Source of the DNA: Tenacibaculum sp. AHE14PA
GTDB taxonomy: Bacteria; Bacteroidota; Bacteroidia; Flavobacteriales; Flavobacteriaceae
NCBI RefSeq assembly: GCF_019278465.1
Contig: NZ_CP058983.1
Coordinates: 868,001 to 932,000, forward strand
Direction of reading: 5' to 3'
DNA: 64,000 nucleotides
Shown here: positions 42,108-52,224 of the stretch, piece after piece
How the letters are laid out: each line of letters begins with the position of its first letter
Numbering within the stretch: the first letter of the stretch is position 1
Made by a program: the position numbers and the translations under genes
Notes under the pieces: model-generated
The model's database searches: none
What the model was told of the DNA's origin: nothing
The model's input: only the letters and a program-made list of their open reading frames with translations

Positions 42108-44846
42108 ATGAATAAGTTTTTTACCTTTTTATTGTTATTTTCTTACCTGTTTTGCTTTTCTCAACGAGAAGCTGATAATTGGTATTTTGGAGATAAAGCT
42201 GGCTTGCATTTTAACGAGGGTAAATTAGATATTTTAAACAATAGTGAAATGAATACCCATGAGGGCTCTTCATCTATTTCAGATAAAAAAGGTAATTTAG
42301 TTTTATATACAAACGGACAAACAGTTTGGAATAAGAATCATCAAATAATGATAAATGGTGAAAACTTAATTGGCGAACCAGAAAATGCACAACCCGCTAT
42401 AATAGTTCCTAAACCTAATAGCGATTCTACGTTTTATATTTTTACGACTAGAACTACAGAGTTAAATTCACCTTTACAATACCCAGGTATTTATTTCTCT
42501 GAAATAGAAATATCTAGCAGATATCCTTTAGGAAGAGTAAAATATAAAAACATGAGATTAACCCACTCTACTAGTAGTAAAATTACAGCTGTACACCACA
42601 AAAACGGAAAAGATATTTGGGTGATAACTTATGGAAGTGAGTCGTATGAAGGTATGAATCATCTTTTTCACGCGTATAGAGTAACAAAAGATGGCGTTGA
42701 AAGAGCACCTGTAAAGACTGAACTTAGTAGAGGAACAGAAAAAATAATAGGTGAAATGAAAGCCTCCCCTGATGGTAGTAAAATAGCTTTATCTGCTAGA
42801 ACATCTATATATTTATATAATTTTAATAGCACAACAGGTTCTTTATCTAGATACAAATACATAACCTTACTTACTTCTTTTACAGAAGGTTTCTCTAGCT
42901 ACGGTGTTTCTTTTTCACCAAATTCTAAACTACTGTATTATCCATCTAAGCATAGTAGTGGTGTTTATTATATTATGCAGTTACCACTTAATCATCCTGA
43001 AGAAAATTATAGAGGTAATCGTTTATTTCCTATTCCTAATTCTATCAGAAGTCCTAGCTCAATACAGTTAGCTTCTGATGGTAAAATATATGTAGCTCAA
43101 TCAACCAGTATAAATATATTTAGCGATGAGGGTTATTATACTGGTTTTGACATAATACCCTATAAAACTATTGGTGTTATTAACGAACCAAATAAACTTG
43201 GTGAAGATTGTGATTATCAGCATGACGCAATAAATCTAGGAGACGGATTTTCATACAGGGGCTTACCTAATTTTATTCAATCTTATTTTAGAAATAGAAT
43301 TGTTTCTGAAAATGGATGTATCAGTGATATTTTTGATTTTAGCCTAGACGCATACAGTACTATAACTTCTGCTACCTGGGATTTTGGTGACGGCACTACC
43401 TCTTCAGGGCTATCAACTAACCATAAATATACAACACCAGGTAAATACCTTGTAACCGCTTTGGTTACAATGAATGGTACAGTAACCCCTTTCTATAAGG
43501 AAGTTATTGTTTACCCATTACCTGAAGTCATTGCTAATCAAGAACTAATCCAATGCGATGCTAATAATGACGGTATCGATTATTTCGATTTAAATGACAT
43601 TAACAATAAAGTTGTTATAAATACCTCTAGAACAGAATTTGTTTTTTATAAAAATATTTTAGATGCCGAAAATGACGAAAATAAAATTTCAAACCCTGAA
43701 AGCTTTTTAAATGAAAGTAATCCTCAAGAACTTTTTGTTAAAGTAATATCTAACAAAGGCTGTTTTAACATTACTAACTTTTTTATTGAATCTAAGTTTG
43801 TAAAACTTGATTCTATACCTAATTATTATACTTGTGATAGCAGCGATAAAATAAATAATGATTCTAAAGGAGCTTTTAATTTAAAAAAGAAAAAAGAAGA
43901 AATTAAAACTCAATATAATTTAATTAATAAAGAAGAAGTTAGATTTTACCCTTCTTTAATTGAAGCTCAAACCACTTCTAATTTAATTGACATAAGAAAA
44001 CCTTTTATTTCTTCTTCTACAACAATTTATGTGAGAATAGATACAGATTTGGGATGCGGTGGAATAGAGCCTGTTGAAATTATCGTTAATACTGTACCTA
44101 TAATTAAAATAAAGGATAGATATACCTTATGCTTCAATCCAAGCTCACAACCACCTATAATATTAGATGGTGGTGTTTCAAATGATCGATTTGAATGGAG
44201 AGATCAATCGGGTAATATAATCGCTAGCCAGAGAGAATTTACACTTACAAAAATCGAAAATTTTTCTCTTACTGTTTATAAAAATCAAAACGGTATTGAA
44301 TGTGCTAACTACCAAGAGTTTTCAGTTATTAACCTAGATGCTCCAATTTTTAACCAAATAGTAGTGGATACTGAAAATGAAAACAATACTATTTTTGTTA
44401 ATCTTAAGGGAAATAGTAGTTATGAATTCTCTCTTGATAATATAACATTCTTTAACAACGGATTAAATCACACTTTTAACAATGTTGAACCTGGTGTAAG
44501 AACTATTTATGTTAGAGATATTAATAATTGCGAACCTCCTATACAAACAAATGTTGGTGTGATTGGTTTCCCTAAGTTTTTCACACCTAATAATGACGAT
44601 ATAAATGATGTTTGGATTATAAGAGGAGCTACTCCTGAGTTCTTTAAAAAAATTAATATTTCAATTTTTGATCGTTTCGGTAAAATAGTATATACTTTTA
44701 ATAATCAAAATGCTGACAAAGGTTGGGATGGTACTTTTAACAGCAAAAATCTTCCATCAAATGACTATTGGTTTCATGCAAAACTAACAGATTTAAATGA
44801 TAAAAAAATAGACAAAAAGGGCCACTTCTCTCTCCGAAAGCAGTAA
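42108..44846 (+). CDS. Type IX-secreted surface protein with PKD domain (type B sorting domain), paralogue 2
   Basis: The 912-residue protein has a signal peptide (MNKFFTFLLLFSYLFCFSQ). The N-terminal domain begins EADNWYFGDKAGLHFNEG, like paralogue 1. A PKD domain lies at about residues 415-470 (SATWDFGDGTTSSGLSTNHK, YLVTALVTMNG). Two or three CDxNxDG repeats follow (IQCDANNDGIDYFDLNDI). The type B sorting domain ends with FFTPNNDDINDVWIIRG, GWDGTFNS, LPSNDYWFH and GHFSLRKQ. It lies 62 bp after paralogue 1 and shares the N-terminal and C-terminal parts but has fewer repeats. Confidence 0.92.
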   Translation: MNKFFTFLLLFSYLFCFSQREADNWYFGDKAGLHFNEGKLDILNNSEMNTHEGSSSISDKKGNLVLYTNGQTVWNKNHQIMINGENLIGEPENAQPAIIVPKPNSDSTFYIFTTRTTELNSPLQYPGIYFSEIEISSRYPLGRVKYKNMRLTHSTSSKITAVHHKNGKDIWVITYGSESYEGMNHLFHAYRVTKDGVERAPVKTELSRGTEKIIGEMKASPDGSKIALSARTSIYLYNFNSTTGSLSRYKYITLLTSFTEGFSSYGVSFSPNSKLLYYPSKHSSGVYYIMQLPLNHPEENYRGNRLFPIPNSIRSPSSIQLASDGKIYVAQSTSINIFSDEGYYTGFDIIPYKTIGVINEPNKLGEDCDYQHDAINLGDGFSYRGLPNFIQSYFRNRIVSENGCISDIFDFSLDAYSTITSATWDFGDGTTSSGLSTNHKYTTPGKYLVTALVTMNGTVTPFYKEVIVYPLPEVIANQELIQCDANNDGIDYFDLNDINNKVVINTSRTEFVFYKNILDAENDENKISNPESFLNESNPQELFVKVISNKGCFNITNFFIESKFVKLDSIPNYYTCDSSDKINNDSKGAFNLKKKKEEIKTQYNLINKEEVRFYPSLIEAQTTSNLIDIRKPFISSSTTIYVRIDTDLGCGGIEPVEIIVNTVPIIKIKDRYTLCFNPSSQPPIILDGGVSNDRFEWRDQSGNIIASQREFTLTKIENFSLTVYKNQNGIECANYQEFSVINLDAPIFNQIVVDTENENNTIFVNLKGNSSYEFSLDNITFFNNGLNHTFNNVEPGVRTIYVRDINNCEPPIQTNVGVIGFPKFFTPNNDDINDVWIIRGATPEFFKKINISIFDRFGKIVYTFNNQNADKGWDGTFNSKNLPSNDYWFHAKLTDLNDKKIDKKGHFSLRKQ

Positions 44847-44877
44847 TTATATAAAACACTTTTTATAACAAAACAAA

Positions 44878-44905
44878 ATCCTAATAAATTTCATTAGGGC
44901 TTTAT
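44878..44905 (+). terminator. Possible terminator after paralogue 2
   Basis: CCTAAT (44880-44885) pairs with ATTAGG (44893-44898), followed by GCTTTATAT. A short stem, modest confidence. Confidence 0.45.
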
Positions 44906-44965
44906 ATATGTAAAATTTAGTACATAATCAGTTATTTACCTGACAGTCAAACCTAATTCTTTATG

Positions 44966-44973
44966 TAAATTTG
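44966..44973 (+). promoter_or_regulatory. -7 box upstream of the broken third paralogue
   Basis: TAAATTTG is a perfect match to TAnnTTTG, 19 bp before the pseudogene start at 44993. No clear -33 TTG is present. Confidence 0.45.
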
Positions 44974-44992
44974 TATAACAAAATAGTAAAGA

Positions 44993-47793
44993 ATGAAAAA
45001 AATAGTTTCCCTTTTTTTCTTCTCCTCAACACATCCTTAGCTTTTACTCAACAAGAAGCCAACATATGGTACTTTGGCCGAAATGCTGGTATTGTTTTTA
45101 GCTCAGGCAATCCTATTGCGCTTACAAATGGGCAATTAAACACTTTTGAAGGATGCTCTTCTATTGCTGATGAAAACGGAAATCTTCTTTTTTATTCTGA
45201 CGGAGCAACTGTTTGGAATAGAAATCACACAATAATGCCAAACGGAATTGGACTTTTAGGAAATAGCTCAAGCTCTCAATCTGCTTTAATTGTACTAAAC
45301 CCAACAATACCAAGTATATTTTACCTTTTTACTGTTGATGCTCAAGAAAATAATCTTAACGGAGTAAACTACTCTATTATAAATATGAGTTTAAATGGGG
45401 GGAATGGAGATATCACCACAAAAAACATCCCTTTAATCAATTCTGCTACAGAAAAAATAACCGCTGTTATTGGCAAAACTTGTGATAGTTTTTGAGTAAT
45501 TACTGCCGATACACAACGTTTTTATACTTATGAAGTAACTTCTGCCGGAGTTAACAACACGCCTATTCAATCAAATATGAATACAACTTTAGGCACATTA
45601 TCTAGTAGAGGTTATTTAAAAATATCGCCCGACGGAACAAAATTAGCAATGGCAGCTGCTAAATCTGGTTCTTTTTTGTATGATTTTAATACCACTACAG
45701 GTATCGTTAGCAATGAGCGGAGTTTAGACTTAGATTTTAGTGATGGTTACGGAGTAGAATTTTCAATTTCAGGAAACAAACTTTATATTTCTACAGGAAC
45801 ATCTTCTAATGGTGGTCAAGCAAACTTATATCAATTTGATGTTTCTAATGCCGATATAAATACAATTAACAACTCAAGAGGTAATGCTTTTTACACCTAT
45901 TCTGGCTCTAGGGCAGCTTTACAAATTGGACCTAACGGAAAAATTTATCATGCTGTGAATAGACAAAATTATTTGAGTGTAATCAACTCGCCTGAAAGTA
46001 ATAAAAATACTATAAATTATGTGCATAATGGTGTTAGTTTAAACGGAAGAGAATCCTCTCAAGGCCTTCCTCCTTTCATACAGTCGTACTTTTTACCTAC
46101 AACTATTTTAAATGCAGACAATGGTGCAATAATTAGTAATGGAAAACAGTTTTTTTGTGCTGGTAGAGATTATCGTTTAAAGGCTGGTAGAATAAAACCC
46201 AGTGCAACATATAGTTGGGAAAAAGATGGAAATATTATCGGAACCGATTCTATATTAACAACAAATTATATTAATTTTGGTGACGGAAATTATAACCTCA
46301 CAATCGAATTAAATAATGCGTGTAACACAACTTTAACTGCGAGCACTGATATTGAATTTGTGCCACAACCAACAATTCAAAATATTCCCATATTTAATCA
46401 ATGTGATAGTGATACCGATCCTTCTGATGGAAGAACAAATTTCGATTTAACAACCCAAGAAGCGCAATTAACAAACAATGCCACGAATGTTAATGTCGAT
46501 TTTTTTGAGCAGTCCGATATCAACTTTTTAAATCCTTTACCTAAAACAAATTATATAAACCAAACAAATCCAGAAACACTTGTTGTTCGTGTGAGTTTCA
46601 ATCCGGCAAACAATTCTAATTGTTTTGCTTTAGGCGATATTACCTTAAGCGTTACAAATTCAACAACATCAAACACTAACTTAACCGATGTTTATATCTG
46701 TGAAACTGATTTAAATGCCAATAATCCTGATGCTACAAATAGTCTAGGATCTGGGGAAGGTTTTTATGATTTCTCTTTAAAAATAACCGAGATAACAACA
46801 CTTAATCCTACAATTACAACAAACACACATACAATTGATTTTTATAGAACTCTTAACGATGCAAATGCGCAATTAAATGCGATAGTTGCACCTTACGAAG
46901 ATGATTTATTTACAAACGATTCAGACATTTTTGTACGAATTACACCAATACCTGCTAGCTCTTGTTTTTCGATTACTAGTTTTAAGTTAGTTGTGAATTC
47001 GTTACCAAATCCACAAGGAAATTCAATTCCCATTCCTCTTTGTATTAATATTCCAAAAGACACTTTACCAATTGCAACGGTAACTTTAGATGCATCAACA
47101 GGTACTGTTTCCGATACGTATCAATGGTATAAAAACGGACTACTAATTACCAATGCAACAAACGCTGTTTATTTAGCTTCCGAAGAAGGAATATATAAAG
47201 TTGAAGCCTATTCAACAAATACACTTTTAGAAAACTCGTGCGTGGGATATAACAAATTTACCGTAACTACATCAAGCAAAGCTTTTATTGTTAATATTGA
47301 TACGACAGATGATACTTTAAATGATAATAGCATTACAATTACCGTAACAGGCGAATGAAATTATGAATATGCTTTAAATGATTCTAATAATTTCATTGAC
47401 GGAATAAATAATTTTAGTCATACATTTTCGAATTTAGAAGGTGGAATCTATACCATACAGGTAAGAGATAAAAATGGTTGCGGAACAACTTATTCTGATG
47501 AAATACCTATTATATTCTTTCAGAAACATTGTACGCCTAACGAAGACGGAGTTTATGATACGTGGAAAATATTAGGTATTGATAATGATTTTTTTCAGTC
47601 GATTACCGTAAATATTTACGATCGTTACGGTAAAAGAGTTGCAGTAATACCTAGTAAAGATCACCGAGGTTGGGGAGGAATTTATAACGGTAAAAAACTA
47701 CCTTCTACAGATTATTGGTACGATGCTATGCTACTTGATAAAAACGGAAAAATACGCAGAAAAAAAAGTCATTTTTCGTTGTTAAGAAAATAA
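44993..47793 (+). pseudogene. Broken type IX-secreted protein, paralogue 3: one frameshift and two TGA stops
   Basis: Starting at ATG 44993 the signal peptide (MKKIVSLFF...) goes out of frame after a run of seven T (about 45010-45016). One extra T would restore LLLNTSLAFTQQEANIWYFG. In the main frame TGA at 45493-45495 sits where the paralogues have a Trp codon (CNTYWVIS versus CDSF-stop-VIT), and TGA at 47356-47358 follows VTGE. Beyond it the frame runs to TAA at 47793 through a complete type B sorting domain (TPNEDGVYDTWKILG, LPSTDYWYD, HFSLLRK). Otherwise it resembles paralogue 1 with three CDSDTD-type repeats. Three lesions argue for a true pseudogene. Confidence 0.9.
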
Positions 47794-47849
47794 TAGTTAC
47801 CATGTAAATTACTTCTAAATCATCAATAGTATATCAATAAAACTATCCG

Positions 47850-47857
47850 TATTTTTG
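47850..47857 (+). promoter_or_regulatory. -7 box 4 bp before uvrB
   Basis: TATTTTTG ends only 4 bp before ATG 47862. A transcript from it would be leaderless or nearly so. No -33 TTG is visible. Confidence 0.5.
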
Positions 47858-47861
47858 TTGT

Positions 47862-49850
47862 ATGGACTTTGAATTACACTCAGATTTTAAACCTACAGGA
47901 GATCAGCCTACAGCAATAAAACAATTAGTAAACGGACTAGATTCCAACGAGAAACACCAAACATTATTGGGTGTTACGGGCTCTGGTAAAACCTTTACTG
48001 TTGCCAATGTTGTTGCCGAAGTAAACCGACCTACCTTGGTGTTGGCACACAACAAAACATTGGCAGCTCAATTATATTCTGAGTTTAAGCAATTTTTTCC
48101 GAACAATGCTGTAGAGTATTTTGTATCTTATTATGATTACTATCAACCAGAAGCATATATTCCTGTTACAGGTACTTTTATCGAAAAAGATTTATCTATA
48201 AATGATGAAATAGAACGTTTGCGAATTAGCACTTCCTCTTCCCTACTTTCGGGTCGTAGAGATATTATTGTAATTGCATCTGTTTCTTGTTTGTATGGTA
48301 TCGGAAATCCGAATGAGTTTAAGAAAAATGTAATTCCGATTGAAGTAGATCAGCAAATTTCGCGCACAAAATTCTTACATCAATTGGTTACCAGTTTGTA
48401 TTCTAGAACTGAAATAGAGATAAAAAGCGGAACTTTTAAAGTAAAAGGTGATGTTGTTACTATTTATCCGTCGTACGGAGATAGCGGTTATCGTGTGCAT
48501 TTTTTTGGTGATGAAATTGAAGAAATTGAAACTTTTAATATTGAGAACAATCAAGTAATTGAAAAATTAACCGAACTAACTATTTACCCTGCAAACTTAT
48601 TTGTTACCTCGCCTGATGTATTGCAAAATGCGATTCATAAAATACAGGAAGACATGGTAAAACAAGTCGATTATTTTAAAGAAATCGGTAAACATCTAGA
48701 AGCTAAACGATTATTAGAACGTACCGAATTCGATTTAGAAATGATTCGTGAATTAGGTTACTGCTCGGGTATCGAAAACTATTCTCGTTATTTAGATGGT
48801 AGAGATCCTGGTACGCGCCCGTTCTGTTTATTAGATTATTTTCCGGAAGATTATTTAATGGTTATTGATGAAAGCCATGTTACCATTCCGCAAACACATG
48901 CCATGTATGGCGGTGACAGAAGTAGAAAGGAAAACTTGGTAGAATACGGATTCCGTTTACCTGCTGCGATGGATAACCGTCCGTTAAAGTTCGATGAATT
49001 TGAAATGCTTCAAAATCAAGTAATTTATGTTTCTGCAACGCCTGCCGATTATGAATTGCAAAAAACCGAAGGTGTTTTTGTAGAGCAAGTAATTCGCCCT
49101 ACCGGATTATTAGATCCTGTAATAGAAGTGCGTCCAAGTTTGAATCAGATTGATGATTTAATTGAAGAAATTCAAATTCGTGTAGAAAAAGACGAACGTA
49201 CTTTAGTTACCACTTTAACCAAACGAATGGCTGAAGAATTGGCTAAATATTTAACCAGAATTCAAGTTCGTTGTCGTTATATACATTCGGATGTTGATAC
49301 GTTAGAGCGCGTACAAATAATGCAAGATTTACGTAAGGGAATATTTGATGTTTTAATTGGTGTAAACTTACTTCGTGAAGGTTTAGATTTACCTGAAGTA
49401 TCATTAGTTGCTATTTTAGATGCTGATAAAGAAGGTTTTTTACGTAGCCACCGATCTATTACCCAAACTGTTGGTAGAGCAGCAAGAAATGTAAACGGGC
49501 TCGCAATTTTATATGCCGATAAAGTTACCAATAGTATGCAACGCACCATGGATGAAACCGATCGTAGGCGTGAAAAACAGATTAATTACAATACTAAAAA
49601 CGGAATTAAACCAACACAAATAAATAAAAAACTAGACAATACGCTTTCTAAAGATACCACAGCTACTTATCAATACGATAACGCAATACAGAAAGCTGCA
49701 GAGCAAGATTTACAATATTTACCTAAAGAAGAAATAGAAAAACGTATTCGCGCCAAACGCAAACAAATGGAAGAAGCCGCCAAAGGATTGGACTTTATGG
49801 TTGCCGCCCAATTGCGTGATGAAATTGCTATTTTGAGAAAGAATTTGTAG
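47862..49850 (+). CDS. uvrB: Excinuclease ABC subunit B
   Basis: The 662-residue protein is UvrB throughout. Walker A is GVTGSGKTFTVAN (about residue 39), the beta-hairpin YYDYYQPEAYIPVTGTFIEK, the DEAD-type box DESHVTIPQ, helicase motif VTTLTKRMAEELAKYL, then LLREGLDLPEV and TVGRAARNVNG. The C-terminal UVR domain (IEKRIRAKRKQMEEAAKGLD) binds UvrC. It verifies damage in nucleotide excision repair. Single gene, with a palindrome downstream. Confidence 0.97.
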   Translation: MDFELHSDFKPTGDQPTAIKQLVNGLDSNEKHQTLLGVTGSGKTFTVANVVAEVNRPTLVLAHNKTLAAQLYSEFKQFFPNNAVEYFVSYYDYYQPEAYIPVTGTFIEKDLSINDEIERLRISTSSSLLSGRRDIIVIASVSCLYGIGNPNEFKKNVIPIEVDQQISRTKFLHQLVTSLYSRTEIEIKSGTFKVKGDVVTIYPSYGDSGYRVHFFGDEIEEIETFNIENNQVIEKLTELTIYPANLFVTSPDVLQNAIHKIQEDMVKQVDYFKEIGKHLEAKRLLERTEFDLEMIRELGYCSGIENYSRYLDGRDPGTRPFCLLDYFPEDYLMVIDESHVTIPQTHAMYGGDRSRKENLVEYGFRLPAAMDNRPLKFDEFEMLQNQVIYVSATPADYELQKTEGVFVEQVIRPTGLLDPVIEVRPSLNQIDDLIEEIQIRVEKDERTLVTTLTKRMAEELAKYLTRIQVRCRYIHSDVDTLERVQIMQDLRKGIFDVLIGVNLLREGLDLPEVSLVAILDADKEGFLRSHRSITQTVGRAARNVNGLAILYADKVTNSMQRTMDETDRRREKQINYNTKNGIKPTQINKKLDNTLSKDTTATYQYDNAIQKAAEQDLQYLPKEEIEKRIRAKRKQMEEAAKGLDFMVAAQLRDEIAILRKNL

Positions 49851-49897
49851 AAATATTTGCGTTGATTATTAAAGTTAAAACAAGTAAATTAGCTAGA

Positions 49898-49933
49898 AAA
49901 TGATATCCATCATTGAAATAATGGATATCATTT
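49898..49933. repeat. Perfect 13-bp inverted repeat downstream of uvrB
   Basis: AAATGATATCCAT (49898-49910) and ATGGATATCATTT (49921-49933) are perfect complements around a 10-bp loop. There is no T-run after it on the plus strand. It may terminate uvrB or serve as an operator element for the following toxin-antitoxin module. Confidence 0.7.
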
Positions 49934-49943
49934 ATGAAAAAAT

Positions 49944-49992
49944 ATTATTAACATTTTAATTAACACATAATGTTAATAATTTTATATCTTTG
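49944..49992 (+). promoter_or_regulatory. Toxin-antitoxin operator and promoter
   Basis: A perfect 12-bp inverted repeat, ATTATTAACATT (49944-49955) and AATGTTAATAAT (49969-49980), lies directly before a -7 box TATCTTTG (49985-49992). The antitoxin HTH would be expected to bind it and repress the module. The start codon of the toxin is 2 bp after the box. Confidence 0.7.
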
Positions 49993-49994
49993 CA

Positions 49995-50327
49995 ATGGAT
50001 TTAAAATTTAGCGATAATAAATTAGAAAAATATGCCAATAATGATCGAACAGGGTCAAAAAAATTAGGTGAAAAAAGATTCAAAAAATATAAACAGAGGC
50101 TCGATCAATTAAAAGCTTCAAAAACTTTAGAAGATGTAAGATTTCAACCAGGTAGGTTTCATGAATTAACAAGTGATCGAAAAGGGCAATGGGCTTGTGA
50201 CCTAGACCATCCTTATAGATTAATTTTTGAACCACAAGAACCCCCTATACCAATCGATAATGACGGAAAGTATATTTGGGTAGAAATTAAAGGGGTGGAA
50301 ATTATTGAAATTGATGATTACCACTAA
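49995..50327 (+). CDS. higB: HigB-like toxin of the RelE/ParE superfamily
   Basis: The 110-residue protein has the compact RelE/HigB fold: RFKKYKQRLDQLKASKTLED (helix), RFQPGRFHELTSDRKGQW and DLDHPYRLIFEP (the central strands with Arg and His), then IWVEIKGVEIIEIDDYH at the end. The final DYH is typical. HigB toxins cleave mRNA on the ribosome. It stands first in the operon, in the inverted order characteristic of higBA, 27 bp before the antitoxin. Confidence 0.85.
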   Translation: MDLKFSDNKLEKYANNDRTGSKKLGEKRFKKYKQRLDQLKASKTLEDVRFQPGRFHELTSDRKGQWACDLDHPYRLIFEPQEPPIPIDNDGKYIWVEIKGVEIIEIDDYH

Positions 50328-50354
50328 ACAAAAACATTTAAACGTTTATTTATT

Positions 50355-51443
50355 ATGGAAACAATCAACAAATATTATCCAGAAAGCGTAACACATCCTA
50401 AAGAAATATTAATAGAGTCGTTAGAAGAAAACGGTATTAGAGCTAAAGAATTTGCTGTTAAAACGGGAAAACCTGAAAAAACAATTTCAGCAGTTTTAAA
50501 AGGAGAGAGTTCAATTACTCCTGACATGGCTGTATTATTCGAACAAGTCTTAAATATACCTGTTCATTTTTGGCTTGAAGCACAAAAAAATTATGATGAA
50601 TACAAGGCTAGAGTTAGTTATCAAGCTAATATAGAGAATGCCATAGAATGGTCATCTACTTTTCCATATCCAAAAATGGCTAATTTGGGATGGGTACCTA
50701 AAACAAGAGTTGCTAAAGAGAAAGTTATCAACTTATTTAACTTTTTTAATGTAGCTTCTCAAAAAGGTTTTGAAGACTATTATTATAATCAACGCACGAA
50801 GGTTGCTTTTAGAATTTCGTTAAAAAATCAAGAAAATGCATCTGTAATAGCTTCTTGGTTAAGACAAGGTGAAATACAAGCCTCTAAAATAGTTAGTAAA
50901 GAATACAGCAAGATTAAACTTAAAGAAATACTTCCTGAAGTAAAAAAACTAATGGCTAATCAACCTGATAACTATTTCTTAGAGCTACAAAGTTTGTGTA
51001 TGTCAGTTGGAATTAAACTTGTACATACCCCTTGTTTACCAAAAGCCGCAATTCATGGTTCTACAAGATGGATAAATGACACTCCATTAATTCAGTTAAG
51101 TGGGCGATTTAGAAGAAATGATATTTTTTGGTTTACATTTTTCCATGAAATAGGACATATTTTATTACATGGAAAAAAATACATCTCAATTGAAAATATA
51201 GATATTGATGGTGAGAATGAAGAATTTGAAAAACAAGCTGATTCATTTGCTTCGAATTGGCTATTAACAGAGAGTCAGGAAAAAGAAATTCTGAGTAATA
51301 AAAAAATCACAAAAGATGACATAGTTAATTATTCGAAAAAGTTTAAAACTCACCCTGCAATTATAATTGGAAGACTACAACATAAACAAATAATTGCCTA
51401 TGGAGAAGGGAATGATTTTTTTGTACCTATAACATTAGCCTAA
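50355..51443 (+). CDS. higA: HigA-type antitoxin fused to an ImmA/IrrE metallopeptidase domain
   Basis: The 362-residue protein has a HigA-like helix-turn-helix at residues ~15-75 (LIESLEENGIRAKEFAVKTG, KTISAVLKGESSITPDMAVL, LNIPVHFWL). The C-terminal half is an ImmA/IrrE zinc peptidase: FFHEIGHILLHG at about residue 257-268 gives the HExxH zinc site and EKQADSFASNWLL the third ligand. Ordinary HigA antitoxins are about 100 residues, so this is a long fused form. The peptidase may cleave the DNA-binding domain or another partner to release control; that is inference. Confidence 0.88.
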   Translation: METINKYYPESVTHPKEILIESLEENGIRAKEFAVKTGKPEKTISAVLKGESSITPDMAVLFEQVLNIPVHFWLEAQKNYDEYKARVSYQANIENAIEWSSTFPYPKMANLGWVPKTRVAKEKVINLFNFFNVASQKGFEDYYYNQRTKVAFRISLKNQENASVIASWLRQGEIQASKIVSKEYSKIKLKEILPEVKKLMANQPDNYFLELQSLCMSVGIKLVHTPCLPKAAIHGSTRWINDTPLIQLSGRFRRNDIFWFTFFHEIGHILLHGKKYISIENIDIDGENEEFEKQADSFASNWLLTESQEKEILSNKKITKDDIVNYSKKFKTHPAIIIGRLQHKQIIAYGEGNDFFVPITLA

Positions 51444-51452
51444 AAAAAGAAT

Positions 51453-51459
51453 GCCCAAC
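51453..51459 (+). repeat. Orphan RYYYAAC-type cassette box after the higBA module
   Basis: GCCCAAC followed by ATCCGCTATAAC looks like the left end of the attC-like elements (compare GCCTAACACCTTATAA at 13416). No right half or matching box before higB was found. Confidence 0.35.
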
Positions 51460-51570
51460 ATCCGCTATAACGAAACCTAAAAATAATAACCATATCTCTT
51501 AAAAAATCAATCAGTAGCTAAAATATTTATATAGTATCGTTTTAGCAATTATTGACGTAATAGTCAAAAA

Positions 51571-52134
51571 TTAATCTTCACTTCCCCAAGGAGCACTTGG
51601 AGTCTCTATTTCTTTTGTTAAATCGAACTTTACAGAAAACAATCTGTCGGTTCCTATTCTACGTAAATTATACGTAAAACTAGTTTCATCTATAGTAACC
51701 CACCAAACATTATTAGAAGCATACGGAATTAAATTGGCTGTATGTTTATCCGCAGGAAAAAACTGAATGTTTGGTAATCCAGTATTGGGGTTTGAACCTC
51801 CATATTGCGTAATTTTATCTTCCGAGCCATCTTTGTGTCGATGATCGTGTTTTAACTGTATTAACTTATCGGTACTCATCGTAAAAACCCAGGTACGAGA
51901 TTTATCATCTCCAACAAAAAACGGAATTCTAATTGTATTGTTTTCACAAGAACGAACATGCATTACTAATTTCTCTCCTGTAAATCCATCGCCTTCTTTT
52001 GCTCCTGCTATTATTTTTCCTTCAAATGCTTTTCCACAATGAGTTTGTAAAGTATTCCAAAACAAGACGGAATTTGATTTTTCTTGTGCTAGTAATTGAA
52101 AAGGAAGTAAAATAAAGATTAATAATTTTCTCAT
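51571..52134 (-). CDS. Unrecognised secreted protein
   Basis: From ATG at 52134 the product is 187 residues with a signal peptide (MRKLLIFILLPFQLLAQ). The frame remains open to 52179 but there it overlaps the sucC terminator, so the short start is preferred. The mature part is beta-rich with VLFWNTLQTHCGKAFEGKII, IRIPFFVGDDKSRTWVFTMS and VWWVTIDETSFTYNLRRIGT. Two cysteines (HCGKAF and RSCENN) could form a disulphide. It is not recognised as a named family, though similar flavobacterial proteins seem common. Confidence 0.6.
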   Translation of the reverse strand: MRKLLIFILLPFQLLAQEKSNSVLFWNTLQTHCGKAFEGKIIAGAKEGDGFTGEKLVMHVRSCENNTIRIPFFVGDDKSRTWVFTMSTDKLIQLKHDHRHKDGSEDKITQYGGSNPNTGLPNIQFFPADKHTANLIPYASNNVWWVTIDETSFTYNLRRIGTDRLFSVKFDLTKEIETPSAPWGSED

Positions 52135-52167
52135 TATGTAGTATTTATAGTGCAACAAGATAAAACA

Positions 52168-52198
52168 AAAAACCCTCACTTTAAAAGTGAGGGTTTTC
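52168..52198 (-). terminator. Terminator of sucC
   Basis: AAAACCCTCACTT pairs with AAGTGAGGGTTTT in a strong stem; on the minus strand it is followed by TTGTTTT. Confidence 0.9.
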
Positions 52199-52224
52199 CT
52201 ATATATTTAACTAAAAACTAATTA

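Noticed and set aside
44993..47793. TGA recoded as an amino acid in the third secreted paralogue
   Set aside because: Other genes here end in TGA (for example 1052-1054 and 25117-25119), and the gene also carries a frameshift, so a pseudogene is simpler.
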